From NCBI GenBank assembly GCA_963682175.1, contig OY821786.1, positions 36,759,501 to 36,823,500 on the forward strand: 64,000 bases of DNA, in the 5' to 3' direction. The position numbers were made by a program, and so were the translations under genes. Position 1 is the stretch's first letter. Each line of letters starts with the position of its first letter. Below, piece by piece: positions 40,561 through 53,393 of this stretch. Below the pieces are notes generated by a model that was not told where the DNA came from, did no database searches, and saw nothing but the letters and a program-made list of their open reading frames with translations. Source of the DNA: Triglochin maritima (taxonomy: Eukaryota; Streptophyta; Magnoliopsida; Alismatales; Juncaginaceae).

Positions 40561-40710
40561 TAGGACTGTGCATCCGGTCCGGATTGGACCGGATTTTTTT
40601 CCGGGATTCAGACCGGAGACCGAACAGGTTCGGTCCAGCATCGAATTTTTACTTTGATTTTTTTTTTTAAAACCCCAAACCGGAACCGAATTTTCATTTG
40701 CTCACCCCTG
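40561..40710. mobile_element. hAT-type MITE just after PGM
   Basis: 150 bp starting TAGGACTGTGCA and ending TGCTCACCCCTG, imperfect inverted repeats of hAT type. It is flanked by a perfect 8-bp duplication CTTGCCGC (40553-40560 and 40711-40718). The inside is rich in ccggtccgg/ccggaacc. It lies 227 bp after the PGM stop, possibly within the 3' UTR. Confidence 0.9.
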
Positions 40711-40719
40711 CTTGCCGCA

Positions 40720-41359
40720 CTTTTCAGATGCTAATTTGCACTACTTAATGTGGGAATATCTGTGTTAATTACCCTTTCACGAGGTACGTAAGATGATTAA
40801 CGTGTGTTTAAGAATTGGTAAATGCAGAAGCGGGCGACTCGTTTAACGGTTTAAGTACGAGAAAGTATGGTTATGGTTATGGTTGACGAGTAGGAGAATA
40901 TAGTAACTGCACATCCTAAGGATTTGGGAATTAATCTAATGGAGTGATCGGGTGGTTTGGCATGTGTGCATATTCAACTACTCTTCACTCTATTAGCACG
41001 TTAGAGATCGGCTCAACAAAATTTGGCCCCAATTCGTCTCGTCCATTGAATTAGCCGAGCCATTAGCTTGAATGGTTCATTAAGTTCTATATTTTTATAC
41101 TAAATATATATTATTTATGTAGAAACACAATGGTCAAAAACACAATCGAACACAAACATCCAAAATTTACAATAGCAACTAAAATCTCAAAAATCACGTG
41201 TCTAGATATTCGGTCGTTATTACACAATTCTCATCTAGTTACTTCATAAATTCTCATCTCACTCTAAAAAACAGTAAAAGAACTATCGACCAAATATGTA
41301 GCATTCATAACAAATTCAAGATCGAAAGAGAACCGAAATTATTTATTTACAACCAAATC
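40720..41359. other. Spacer between convergent PGM and kinase genes
   Basis: No gene or ordered repeat seen apart from the flanking elements. Confidence 0.5.
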
Positions 41360-41545
41360 AAACTGTTAGCCTATATTTGTCGAGGATAAAGCGTATTTAT
41401 TTATAGGCAAAGCAACCTGTTTACTTATATTTGTCTAAGATAAAGCGTGTTTATTTATAGGCAAAGCAACCTGTTTGCTTATATATGTCGAATATAAAGC
41501 GTGTTTATTTATAGCCAAAGCAACCTGTTTGCTTATACTTGTCAC
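41360..41545. repeat. 54-bp tandem repeat, about three copies
   Basis: The core caaagcaacctgttt recurs at 41408, 41462 and 41516 with aagataaagcgtgtttattt between. It abuts the 3' end of the kinase gene. Confidence 0.85.
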
Positions 41546-41659
41546 AGCAAGTCGCAAGTCAGCAGAATCAGGATAGTAGCCAATATAAGTTCACGAGATC
41601 TTGGGACGAAAATGGAACGGGACATATTAATAGGTTCGGCTTCAGATTCGTTTATGTAG

Positions 41660-44600
41660 TCAACCAGAAACTTTCCTAGTGTAGCAGTTGACTGGCGGCA
41701 CTGGGTAAGATCGCCTGAGCACATCAGGATGGCGAGGCCAACCTCCAGCTCGCATTGCAGGTGGGGGCGGTCGCAGCGCTTGCTGTGGCCCAGAACTCAG
41801 CGTCATGTTTGCAAGTTTCTGAGTTGCATCTTCAACTTGCCTGGGATTCCTTCCCCAAGCCACATTTGAGTCAGCTGCATGTACGAAAACAATAACTATG
41901 TCATCATGAACATGACAAACAATGCAACACGTAAATTGAGGATGTAATCTCAAGAGTACTACAGTTCTGCACAATGAATCTGTTTACCTGGACTGTTTCT
42001 AGATAGGGGTTTGTTTCGAGCTTGCTTCGAATGGCTGATGTTTTTCTCAGTAGCATCCTGATTCAAGTGAAAAGTGTGTTAGAAGACGACATACAAACAT
42101 GAGCACCAAGTGCAAAGTAAACAAATAAATACAAGAAAGCCATGACTCAGACCTGGTAGCCAGCATCTAGTTTCCTCTGCATACCTGCTAACAAACAGAT
42201 CAAACAATATACACATTCATAGTTGGCCTTGTGACTTAGAATGAAATTATGCAACAGTCCTAGTTAGCGTGGAATTCAAAATTGTGTTTTGGGGGAAAAA
42301 GGCTATGCTACCCTTCCAAACTTCACATCCTCATATTGTTACCTGGTTGTAGAGAAGCATCATATTTGCCTGTCGAAAAGATGCTTGCCGGTTTTGCATT
42401 TGTCAGAGCTTCTGTAGGATACCTTCTAGAGCAATGCTGGTTAATACCACTCATTCCAACTAAAAACAATACAAACAAAGATCAGGATATCTCACAAGAA
42501 ACTCCGACGGCACAAATTAAAAGAAAACGAAAACCAACCCGATGGAGTTTTTGGCAACAAAGATTCTCTTGCGCGCAAATATGGTGGGATGTAATAGCAA
42601 GGCTGTAGAATAAAAAAACATATAAAATGATTATTTCATACACAATAGGTAACATATAAGGACCATTTGTTACTTTCCGAAATGATCCACAAGGAACTCC
42701 GGTAGTCCCACTCAAAACACTATAACCAAAATCTTATTCTCAAATCAGCAAAAGGAAAAACAAGGCAAACCACCAAAAAAAATTAAGTACTGAATAAAAT
42801 AGGAACCAAGTCCCCCCACAATCGCACTGACATCCTGTAGCCGAGAACAAAAAATCTAAATTAAGATAGACTAGCTTCTATATGTTGCCCCCACCAAATT
42901 CAACGGCAATGATGCACAAGATTTGTAGCCCACCACTCAAATCAAATGTCAATATATGCAGAGACAATAAAAGGTCAAAGTACCTGGAAGAATTTGTGTT
43001 GAAGAGCCTCCACCGCTGTAAGTCTTTTACTAGGGTCCCAGGAACAAAGAGCCTGAAAGTTTGTTCTCAGGTTAGGGGAAAAAACTGCAGTCAAATTTTT
43101 CACAAAACAACATAGAACAAAGCAATCTTACTGAAATAAGATTTAAAGCATCTTCACTAGCTGAAGGTATTAAGGTGCAGAGTGGAGTGCCTGCAAGCTG
43201 TCAAAAGAAGGGTTAAACTGTGAACTTTACAAGGACAATATGAAGAATAAAGACAAAATATAAAAACAAAAATAATACTGCTTCAATATATTCCCAATAT
43301 ATGACGGCAAAAGAGCGAAGTAGAAGTCACTCGAGCAAGAATAATAAAAGAGATCCATATTCCATAAGACCGAAAAAAATATAACCATTATCTTGTAAAA
43401 AACCATTATCTTGTAAAAAATATAACCATTATCTTGTAAAAAAACAACAGGACGAGGTACAAATATTAAAACCGGATCTCTCCACAGCTTGAAAACATGA
43501 GTTTTTATCAATCGTCAAAGCAACAAACCTGCGGAAACCGGTAATTTATCTGGTTTGCCAGTTGCAAACCTCCAGCCCAAGAATATCGGTTGGGGCTTCC
43601 AATTACATTACAAATTTTGTAAATCTCGTCTGCTTCACTGCAAACCGAAAAGAAGAAATAAACAATTAGAATCTATAAATAGGCAACCAACAATGATCAA
43701 TGATCAATGAACTATATCAAGTTGGCCTAAAAAATAAAATGTTCCAAGACGTGAGAAAAAAACAGAAGCAATAAACTATATAAACAAAAGACAAATGGAT
43801 AAAAGATGGGAGACAATGGTAGATCTACTTAAAATGTTGCAGCACATTCTCTGATAGCAACTAATCTTTGCTAACAACAAAATACTGCAATTAGCTAATT
43901 TCTGAGTTGTTATTTGCTACATCTAAAGGAGGATGAATCTACACCACAGAAGTCCATAGAGAATCCAATGTACAGTCCATGTATACCACTTGTAATGCAA
44001 CCAAACTGCATACCAAGTAGCATACTTCAGTATGAGATGGCACACGATTTTTATTTAAGTTATTTATCGGCATTAAATTATAAAAAATACGGGAAAACAA
44101 AAAATAGGAAAAGAGCGGAACAATTCAAAACTCAGAAATTTTCATAATTATAAACAGCAGAAATTGAAGGTCTGCTTGGGTACAACTATTACAAGAAAAT
44201 AGACACTACTTGGGTACAAGACTAAAGATAAGGGATAAATTATAGAAAGAAGTGTTATTATCAAAGAAATGTTATTGTGCCAAAGAAATATTTGGGGATA
44301 ATGGACATACTTAGGTGCAAAAGTAAAACAACAAACAAATATCTGAATGCGGGCCAGACAATTTATGCATCATTGTAGCTATCTTACAATTACTATCTGA
44401 CTATTAAAGGTCAAGCAAGCCCAAGACCACATATGCAATCAAGATTCACAGTTTTGCACAGCTCGGTGTAGCTATACAGCAACAAATGACCTTGAAGTTG
44501 GATAGGCAGTGGCATATTGGAATAACGAGAAAAGCTCAATTCATATGACATTTTTTTGGTTGAACATTCCTAGGTTCTACCATTTCTATATCAAGACAGC

Positions 44601-46008
44601 CTAATCAACACCATATAACTCTTGAGCAAGGATTTAACACTTCAAAAGTATTGTAGGTACCTTGAACCAGGAAATAGAGGGCGAAGAGTGAAGAGCTCGG
44701 CCATGATAGCCCCCATCGCCCACATATCTGTATGATAACAAAAAATTAGTCCAAATCACTAATAAGGCAATAATTTATTTGAAACTGTCTCTTATTTACT
44801 CACCGACAGAAGAATCATACACAGATGACTGGAGAAGAATCTCAGGTGCTCGATACCTGTCAAATGAGTGCTTAGTACAAGAATGCAAAAATACTAACTT
44901 CAGGAAACTAAAAATCTTTTGTAAGAGAGCAAACCAGCGAGTGGACACATATTCAGTAAATGGAGGTTTAGACCATGTTTCACGAGCAAGTCCAAAGTCT
45001 GCAATCTTGACAACGTCCTTTGTGACCAACAGATTTTCTGCACAGAAATTACACTTCAGGTTAAGTTCAAATGAAACAGGAACCAATACCTAGGGTAATA
45101 ATACAGGACATACAGAAAGTAACAGGTACAAAACATAATTTCTTCATGAGTAAAACTACTATTATCTGAATAAAATATAGCAGCATCTCAAAGTAGAGAA
45201 AATTCAACTACTTATAAATTATGCTAAGGCAGAACCATACAACAGGTCAACTTGGCGTACCAGCCAAGGACTAACAAAAAAAATACCTGGTTTCATGTCA
45301 CGATGAAAATAACCACGTTGGTGCATGTGTGCAAGGCCCTGGAATATCTGAAAACACCAATTTCTCACTTCAGCCTCAGACAAGAGTTTGCTTCGGTTTT
45401 TCATAAGTTGGTATAGGTTGCATTCCTATCAAAGGCAACCAACTCTTAGCAACATCACTTTCACAGAGGGTCTGTGAGCAATGAGTAACAATGAGAAGCT
45501 AAAAGCATACCATATACTCGAATACAAAAAACAGGTTGTCATTCTCCCTGATAACTTCCTTAAGCTTCACAACATTGGGATGATTCATCTTCCGGAGAGA
45601 CTGGTACAAATTCCAAAATGAAAATAGAGATCGAAACCATCAAAGAAGAATAGCATGTATCTGAGCAAGTAACTGACCTTAACTTCCCTAAGATCCATAC
45701 ACTCCTCCCAAGAATAGTACTTCCTTTTCATTTTCTTAATTGCAACCTGAACAGGAACAGTACAAGATCAGGAAAAATCAATACGAGAAATTCTATATTA
45801 CTTACTCAGATATAACGAATTGTAATTGTTCAAAATTAACGCACAACTTCACTAGTCTTTTGGTTTATTGCCCGCCACACACTTCCAAAAGTACCTTCAC
45901 CAACTTCCTTGATTATTTTGTATCTGCATAGAGTAGCGTGGTGAGTAAATGATACCAACGGTGTTAATTACTGCTCACTTAACAATTGTGAAAAGCTCAC
46001 CGATCCAT
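41660..46008 (-). CDS. CDKF-4/MHK-type serine/threonine protein kinase (MAK/RCK family)
   Basis: Model of 16 exons: 46001-46008, 45848-45923, 45678-45746, 45511-45600, 45287-45425, 44935-45037, 44804-44856, 44661-44727, 43529-43637, 43132-43197, 42984-43052, 42539-42602, 42343-42459, 42153-42184, 41988-42057, 41660-41874; 1347 bp, 448 aa, all in frame. Kinase domain about 4-283: GEGTFGSV loop, VAIKK (K32), HRDMKP (D124), ADFGLARE (D141), TEY activation motif 155-157, [13 protein letters not shown]. Tail: [11 protein letters not shown], then [11 protein letters not shown] to CYTRKVSG, typical of rice CDKF;4 and Arabidopsis MHK relatives. The MAK family is related to both CDKs and MAP kinases; the plant role is poorly defined. 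Exon 1 of only 8 bp is supported by the join [13 protein letters not shown]. Complete, no lesion. Confidence 0.93.
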
Positions 46009-48800
46009 TTTCTTGAAGGTCAGCTGCTTACTGTCTCTTGGATAGTGTGTGAAGTAGGATGTTATAATTTATTGTATTCCACTAGAGAAACCAAAACTTG
46101 AGATAAAAGCCTATGTACAAGCTTCACACCAAGCCAGAGTTAAGTAGCACTGTAGACACCCTGAACTGCTAACTAAGATGTGAAAGGTCAAAAGGCGTAG
46201 CTTGACGTGCATCAACTTGAATGCAACATGGCCAACAAGGTGCATATAGCCACTATCCAGCAAGTGTCTCCAGCAAAGAGGAATAGTTACTTCGAGCGAG
46301 AACTATATATATGAAGAAACATTAGAAAGGGCACCATCACTTGCTGTATATTGACTTGCACAGACAACCCTGCTTTCGTCAACCACAAAAACAAGGACTA
46401 GAAGGTAAATGCTAGTCGATCTTCGTAGACATAAGACTTCGACTGTGATGGTCTAAAAGCATAAACCACAGAGTGGTTCCAGGTTCAAAACCTGCAATTT
46501 TCACAAGAACGTAGATTAGACTTGTAAATGTGTGACATCACATGATAAAACTTCATGACTTTACATACCCCAACTGGTAAGTCGTAACTGTCAAGATTGA
46601 TCAAATTCACACCAGCATCAACAACTGTTCGTACTGGGAAATTGCTGCACAATTTGTCATATACATCACATATTGTACGTATAGCTGCCACCTATCGAAA
46701 AGTTGAAACAAATCTTACTTGTTCAGGTGCAGCGGATAACCAACAACAGCATCAGAGAAGAGGCACATTACGCTTTCCCCAATGGTCACGGAGGTGCAAG
46801 TGAACTATGTGCAATTGACGAATGAAGTGACTAGAAAACTACCATGAACTAGGAACCGCCAATCAAGGACTTCCTGAAATGATAAGACTGATATGCGGAA
46901 GCAGCTGGACCAAAAGTGGGCTCGCTCCATATCTCACAGAGAGTATGAGTTGAATCAATGAGGAAAGGTTGCGATGCTACCTGAAGAGTTTGATGGAGGG
47001 AAAATAAATCAGCAAATACAACTGAGTGGACAGTTAATATATAAACATGGAAGAAAAAAATAGCCAGCCAATCCAAAACCCAAGCTTTAACCTCCAAAAT
47101 TAGTATATAAAAAATATCCCACTAGACTGACCAAATTGCATGGCGCTACACCAAAATCAACACAAACAATGATGAAAATTATTAAAATCCACTACAAGAC
47201 CCAAAAACCGATAATTTCCAAAAATCAACGAAACTGTTCGACTCATAATTTCAGACACAAATAAAAAAAATCCAAAACGAGTAAACAACAGAAAGAAAAA
47301 TCAGGAATTCTACTAACAGATAAGAAGCCCTAACAGTCACCTCCCAAATAACATCTACAATTGGCACTAGAAAGCAGCAGTCTCTTCACCAACTCAAATA
47401 GGAAAACGAGAAAACCTTTGAAAAGCTCGATCAGATCGAAGACCCTAGGGATAAAAACTGCGATTTTTTTTTGGAAAAAATCATACTCGATCACCTTCAA
47501 ATTCCAAAACAACTACCCCAATTTCTGTTAACCAAGCAATATCTGCCTCACCAAATCCCACCTAACATCAACACGAATAGAGATCAAACCAATTAAAAGC
47601 CCCAAAATTCTCAAAGAACAATCCAATTGCCGAAAATTTTAGGAACCCCCCAAAAAATGAAAAAAAATTGAAACTCAAACCAACAATCGCCTTGAAACCC
47701 TCTTCGAGCAACCAAATAACACAATCACCGCAGACGAAGACCTAAAGGATCGATACCCCCAAAAAACTCAAAGTGTTAAGATCCAAAACTTTACTTCTTT
47801 GAACGACCAAATAACTCAATCACGACACGAATCCGAAAAATTGATACCAAAATAACCACAAATGGACACGTAAGATAAAAACAAAAATCAAAATTAGGGT
47901 TCTAAATATCAAGTCTCCAATTGACCAAAACACACAAAATCCAACTAATCCACACCAAAATAATGCCAAACAGAGACGAATCCAACCAAACCCCCAAAAA
48001 ATCGAAAATCAAAGGCTTCAATCCACCAAATCCAAATAATCCACACCAAAACAACCACAAAACTAAGATTTAAAGGATCAAAAACCCCCACAAACGAATC
48101 GGAAACCCATCAAATCCAACCCAAAAAATAGATTCGAAACCCAAATCGGAGACAAATCCGACCAAAACCCCCTAAAAATAGAAAATTCGATTCGAAACCT
48201 CACCTCTCCACAAATATAACCATCAAATCCACACAAAAATAACCTCAATTGGAGAAGGAAAAACGCACACGAATCCGATCAAAATCCCCAAAAACTCGAA
48301 AACTAGGTTGGTGTCGAAATCCCACCTCTTCCACAAAACCCAAAGTCACGACACCAAATCCAACCAAAAAAACCCAATCGGCGACGGATCCGACCAAAAG
48401 CCCTTAAAAATTGAAAATTAGGGTTCGAAAAGTCACCTCTTCCACAAAACCCACAATCACAACACCAAATCCAACCAATTCACACCAAAACGAAAACTAA
48501 AAGACGAAAAAAACCGTAAAAATAAGGGAAAATTAGAGATCCAAATCAACCTCGTCCACCAAACCCTTAAACCAAAAATTAGAAGAAAAAAAACCAAAAA
48601 AATCGAAAAATTAGGGTTCAAAATCCCACCTCTTCCACCAAGAAACCAGCAAGCAAATCCACCCCCAAAACCATCACAAACAAAGACAAATCCGAGTCCG
48701 ACCAAACAATCCCCCAAAACAAAAAATCCTACCTTTTCCAAAAAAGGGTAAAGCATAACCACCACCTCCGTCTCTTTCCGCTAGCCAAAATTCCCAGATC
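46009..48800 (-). other. 5' leader and leader intron(s) of the kinase gene
   Basis: A TATA box at 48831-48838 and the T/G-rich transcript strand suggest transcription starts near 48800. A first leader exon of about 65 nt could end at ggaaaag/gtagga near 48735. Between 48180 and 48650 a unit with cacctcttccacaaaaccc and caaatccaacc repeats about five times at roughly 100-125 bp; each copy gives a gaagag/gtg donor-like sequence on the minus strand. The final acceptor near 46020-46080 was not fixed. Confidence 0.5.
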
Positions 48801-48830
48801 AACCCCCAATTCCAATCCCACCCTCCTCCT

Positions 48831-48838
48831 TATATATA
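48831..48838 (-). promoter_or_regulatory. TATA box, presumed kinase promoter
   Basis: tatatata on the minus strand inside gggtatatataagg, at the upstream end of the T/G-rich leader region. No competing gene lies upstream on this strand for 7 kb. Confidence 0.5.
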
Positions 48839-48849
48839 CCCCTACCCTC

Positions 48850-49839
48850 GACGATTCTTGACCGTCCGATCCGATCCAACGTTTCCGGTGTTCCTCGGGA
48901 CCACACTAATTAAGCGCTGCTGACAGAAGAGTCCAGCACTAGAAAACACGTGGACTGGTCGTGCTGAGGTGGTGCTTTTGCGGTGGCGACACGGTTTCGG
49001 ATCACCTTGCCTCCTAATTATCTTATTTTCGGATAAAAATAAAATAAATTCTTTTTAACTCTTATTTTTACTAATATTTGTGCAATGCAACAAAAAAAAT
49101 AATACTTAGATTCTCAAATTTAAAGAATTTTTAACTCTTCATTTTCTCACCAACTCATTTGAGAAAGTAAGAGAAAATTTAAATCTTGTAACTTTAGCTT
49201 AATTTCCACTTCTACAACGACACCCTCATCTTTTCCAACCCCCTATAATGACCATTTTTCCGACCGCCTTCGACAACTCTTTTTCGAGCCATATCTGACG
49301 ACCACTTTTGTAAGTGTATAGTACCCAAGCAAAACCTCATTTCGAAAATCATTTTATTTTATTGCAAATCCAATATTTTGACATATGTTAGACTCTACGC
49401 GGTCTATCAAAATAAAAGAACACTAATTAACCTCATTTTCATGTAGAAATGTTATATACTTTAATATTAGTACTTAATATATATATATATACATATAATG
49501 TTAAATGAAATGAGATTGTATTAAATAATGCTATCAGAAAAGAAAGAAAAAAAGTATAAATATTATTGAGCAACGTGTTTTTGTACATCACGAACATGAT
49601 TATTCATGTTATAACGTGTAAATACAATTCAAGTGGATATCGTCAACCAATATTTGCTCCACTAGTTCTCTTGTATTATTTTAAACTTGCAGATGAAGAT
49701 AGATCACGAGATTTCCCAGGGTAAAATTCTTTTGACATTCAAACATGGATGTTATCGGATATCAAATATCTTGTCATAGCCTAATATATCTGAAGGCATG
49801 AGCTTGTGTGCTTTTAACACGATGATTACTTTCAAGTAG
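48850..49839. other. Intergenic DNA upstream of the kinase gene
   Basis: No gene or ordered repeat recognised apart from a short (TA)n near 49480. Confidence 0.45.
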
Positions 49840-49842
49840 TTA

Positions 49843-50352
49843 GGCCATCCCTTATCGGGATAAAATCCTGGGTCACGACCGGTCGTTGGGAATTTTTTTT
49901 TTAACGGGCAAAACACAAAGGGTGAAGATGCCCAGGTCACTGCCCCGGGCGTTGAAACGCCCGGGTCGACGACCCGGAATTCCCAGGTTGTCGAATAAAA
50001 TAATATTAAATTTTGTTTTTTGTTTTTTATTTTTTTTTTGTTTTGATTTTTAGAATTTTTTGTTTTAGTTTTTTAATTTTTTTTTTGAAAATACGTTTTA
50101 TAATTGTTTAGATTTTTTAGAAATTTTTTTAATTTTTTTTAAATTTTTACCAAGATAGACCCCGAAATGATGTGGAGGAGAGAGATAGGTTGTTGTGGGT
50201 TATGTTGGGTTGTGGTTAAGAGGTGAATAGTGTAGGAAAGAGAAGAATGTGGGTTGAGGAAAGAGAAAGCTGATGTGGAAGAGAGAGAAAGTTGATTTTG
50301 AAGAGAGAAAGTGCTGATGACCACGTCGTCCAGGTCATGGTTAGTGATGGCC
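49843..50352. mobile_element. Harbinger/Tourist-type MITE, 510 bp
   Basis: Ends GGCCATCCCTTA and, reversed, GGCCATCACTAA; flanked by TTA at 49840-49842 and 50353-50355. It contains no ORF. The right-hand TTA is shared with the next element. Confidence 0.75.
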
Positions 50353-50724
50353 TTAGAGCATATTTAACAGCGCCCGGGCTACCCCCGGGCGCCCTGCACT
50401 CTCTCTCTGCCACGTCAGCTTCTCTCTCTGCCACGTCAGCTCACCCAACCCACCCAAAAAATCACATTATCCATGCCCAGGCTACCCCCACCCACCCTAC
50501 ACTCTCTTTCATCCACATCATTTCTTAATTAAACAAATTTAATTCTCACACAACATTTAACAAAATACATTATATATAAATCTAATTCTAATTACATTAT
50601 AATTTTAATTCGCGATATACTTATTATTACTATTAATTAATTAACAATATTAATCACTATTAAACACAAAATTTTGAATATTTGAAATTTGAATATTTGA
50701 AATTTGAATATTTGAATTTCGAAA

Positions 50725-50850
50725 CGCGCGTGACTGCACAGTATACGCGTGAATCAAAAGTAGTCCGCGTGAATCTATACTATACGCGTGAAACAAAATA
50801 GTCCGCGTGAATGTACAGTATACGCGTGAAAGAAAAGTAATCCGTGTGAT
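50725..50850 (+). repeat. ACGCGT/CCGCGT array upstream of ORF1 (plus copy)
   Basis: Six CGCGTG cores plus one cgtgtg variant, alternating tatacgcgtgaa and tagtccgcgtgaat, spaced about 20 bp (near 50725, 50745, 50765, 50784, 50803, 50822). It lies 110-240 bp before the ORF1 start. CGCG(T) cores match the binding site class of plant CAMTA factors; whether CAMTA or the element's own proteins bind is unknown. Confidence 0.8.
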
Positions 50851-50873
50851 TGCACAGTGTCTAATTTTTTTTC

Positions 50874-50881
50874 TATATATA
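50874..50881 (+). promoter_or_regulatory. TATA box of Harbinger ORF1
   Basis: tatatata, 81 bp before ATG 50962 and just after the CGCGTG array. Confidence 0.55.
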
Positions 50882-51839
50882 CCCTACACAAAAATCAACT
50901 TACACCCCATATCTCTTCCACAAAACTAAAAACTCAACTTACATCCCATATTTCTCCCACAATGTCTTCTCCGGAGTACAATCGTTCCCCCCTCCTCCAC
51001 AATCAAATCCGCATCCACGCTATCCACAACCATATCCCTCACGTCCATTTTACCAACAACCATTCCAACAACCCGACTTCTCCCAGTACGCACCACCATT
51101 CCCACCACCTGACCAAAACTCACCATTCCCACAATTCTCCCACTACGCATCCCCAGATCAAAACTTACCATTCCCACAATACTCACAATATGCACCACCA
51201 TTCCCTTATAATCAACCGCAGTTCCAGATGTTTGGCCGACCCTTGTCTCAAAATAGCCGCCAGAGTATGGCGAACACTGAAGATGAGGGTAACGACGACG
51301 ATGAGTCCCCACCACGACACACCCCCACACCACCATCCCCACCTCCACAGCGTCGTCACCGCAAGCAAGTCCAAACTGCCAAAGCCAATCCGAAGTTGTG
51401 GACCACAGCTGAGGACGAGAGACTTGTCTCTGCATATATGGAAGTCAGTTGCGATGCGGTGACAGGGACAAACCAGAAGTCTACTTCATTGTGGACTAGG
51501 GTGAAACGTGTGTACGACATCTCCGTGGAAGGCACAGGCCTACCCGAAAGAACCGCAGAGTCCTTAAAAGGACGGTGGAGGAGAATCATACCTGCTGTGA
51601 ACAAGTGGGTCGGGTGCTTCGATCAGGCATTCCGACGGAAAAGGAACGACCAGAATGACGACGATGTTGTCCGACAAGCGCACGTGATCTACGAGTGAAA
51701 TCATGGGCCTAGTAAATTTCTTTATTTTGATGCTTGGGTTATGTTGCGTAGGTACCTAAAATGGGAGAGTGTGATCTCCGGAGCTAATGTCGTGCGTGTT
51801 GACTGGGAGTCCCCGGAGTTGCACGATGAAAATAGTCCC

Positions 51840-53393
51840 TGATTGACATCATTTCATGCTCATATTTGTATCTTATATCCATTATCTTACACCTAAGCAA
51901 TGCTACGTGACGAGTTTTATGTTTAGTTTTCAGGAATAAAGAGGTTTGAAGAGAAGAGTCATGAAAGGACCCAAAAGCTGGGAAAAATGACTGAATGGTG
52001 AGATCTAGGGACCAAGATGCAAGGGAGAAGGACCTGAATGTAAGACAGAAGGACCTAAGAGCAAAACAGAATACTCCACACCATCATGGGGAGTATTTTA
52101 CCAATTCTATTCGGGTCGGAGCTCCAACAAGTCGAGTAACCGCATCAAAGACCAACAATACCAGAAAGCAAAGCCCACAACAAATTCCAACACGATCCGA
52201 CAATTTTGGACCGCCAATTGGCGGTCTTGGACCGCTAATTGGCGGTCCATATTGCTCAGGATCCGTCGAAATTTCTCCTGGACTTGTATTAATGTTCGTT
52301 TAGGCTATTTTTGGTATTGGTTTAGTCCCACATCGGGGGATTGTCCCCGATTAGCTTTTTCCATGCTTATAAATAGAACTCTTCATCTTCCATTGTAATT
52401 ACCCATTGTTTGGTGGCATTCTCTCTACTAAGGAGTGAGCCTTGAAGCAATAACTCAAGGTGGAGAAGGATGCTACCTTCAATGTGAGTCATTGTTAATA
52501 AAAGTTTATTTGTTTCTTTTAATCTTGTTTTGTTATGTTGTTTGTTTTGTGTGGGTTGTTTTACTTTGTTTAATTTCTTGTTTAGTAATTTTAGTATCTT
52601 AGTTAAATGCTTTCTTTACTTAGTCTAATCAGTAGTGTAATGAGTAGTGAGTAGTTCCATCCCCATTTGGGGGGTGGAGAAATATGTGATATAATTATGT
52701 AGTGTATTAAGTGTGTGTTATTTTTATCCATTGAGCTTTATATGATTTCCATAACCATCTAATGGGTCTCCACTCTTATCTTTGATATGCTAATGCTCTT
52801 GAATGAAGCTTAGCTTATGCTTTGATTAGTGGACCTATTTTATGGGGAATGATAAGGTTAGGATATGGATGAAGTTAATATTGGAAACACAATTTGTAAT
52901 GTATGTGCTCTTGTTGCCTTTACCTTAGCTAATGTCTTGTATGTTTTAATGATGTAGTGAAATCTTAATTCATGTAGAGGCATAGTAGGGTATAGTCTTT
53001 ATACTTGAGTTCATGTAGCTTCATTCCAATTATTGTCTTGTATGTTTTAATGATGTAGTCTTATCTTAATTCATGTAGAGGCAAAGTTGGATGTAGTTTT
53101 ATGATTTCATGCACTACATGTTGTGAGGAGCTTAATGAACACGCACACTCCTTTATGTTCACATTATTTCTCTACCCCCTTTGGGGTTTAGTTTTATTGA
53201 TTATCTTCATTTCCTTTTGCATTCTAGTTTAGCATTGTAGTGTAGTTTAGTGTAACCAATCCTTTTCTCCTTTCTTTACCCCTTGCCTTTGCAACAACCA
53301 AGTGTCGACACACCTCCCAGTGGACGACCCGTATTTGCCACCGCTTCAACGCGGCCGTGCACTTGCGGTAGAAATATAAAACGAGATCAATCA
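51840..53393 (+). mobile_element. Solo LTR, 1554 bp, inside Harbinger ORF1
   Basis: Begins TGATTGACATC and ends GAGATCAATCA, with GTCCC duplicated at 51835-51839 and 53394-53398. TATA box tataaata at 52368-52375 gives plus orientation. Length and the end region (acttgcggtagaa) suggest a Ty3/gypsy Athila-like LTR (tentative). There is no internal domain. Confidence 0.85.
52209..52248. repeat. Twin palindromes upstream of the solo-LTR TATA box
   Basis: GACCGCCAATTGGCGGTC at 52209-52226 is a perfect 18-bp palindrome; an imperfect second copy ggaccgctaattggcggtcc follows at 52229-52248. About 120 bp downstream is the TATA box, so these may be U3 regulatory sites. Confidence 0.8.

Noticed and set aside
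48457..48765. 102-residue hydrophobic minus-strand ORF
   Set aside because: Lies in the T/G-rich kinase leader; apparent hydrophobicity comes from TTT/GTT-rich composition.
51228..51698. Stand-alone Myb/SANT gene
   Set aside because: It is the middle part of Harbinger ORF1, cut off by a frameshift upstream, a TGA downstream and a solo LTR beyond.
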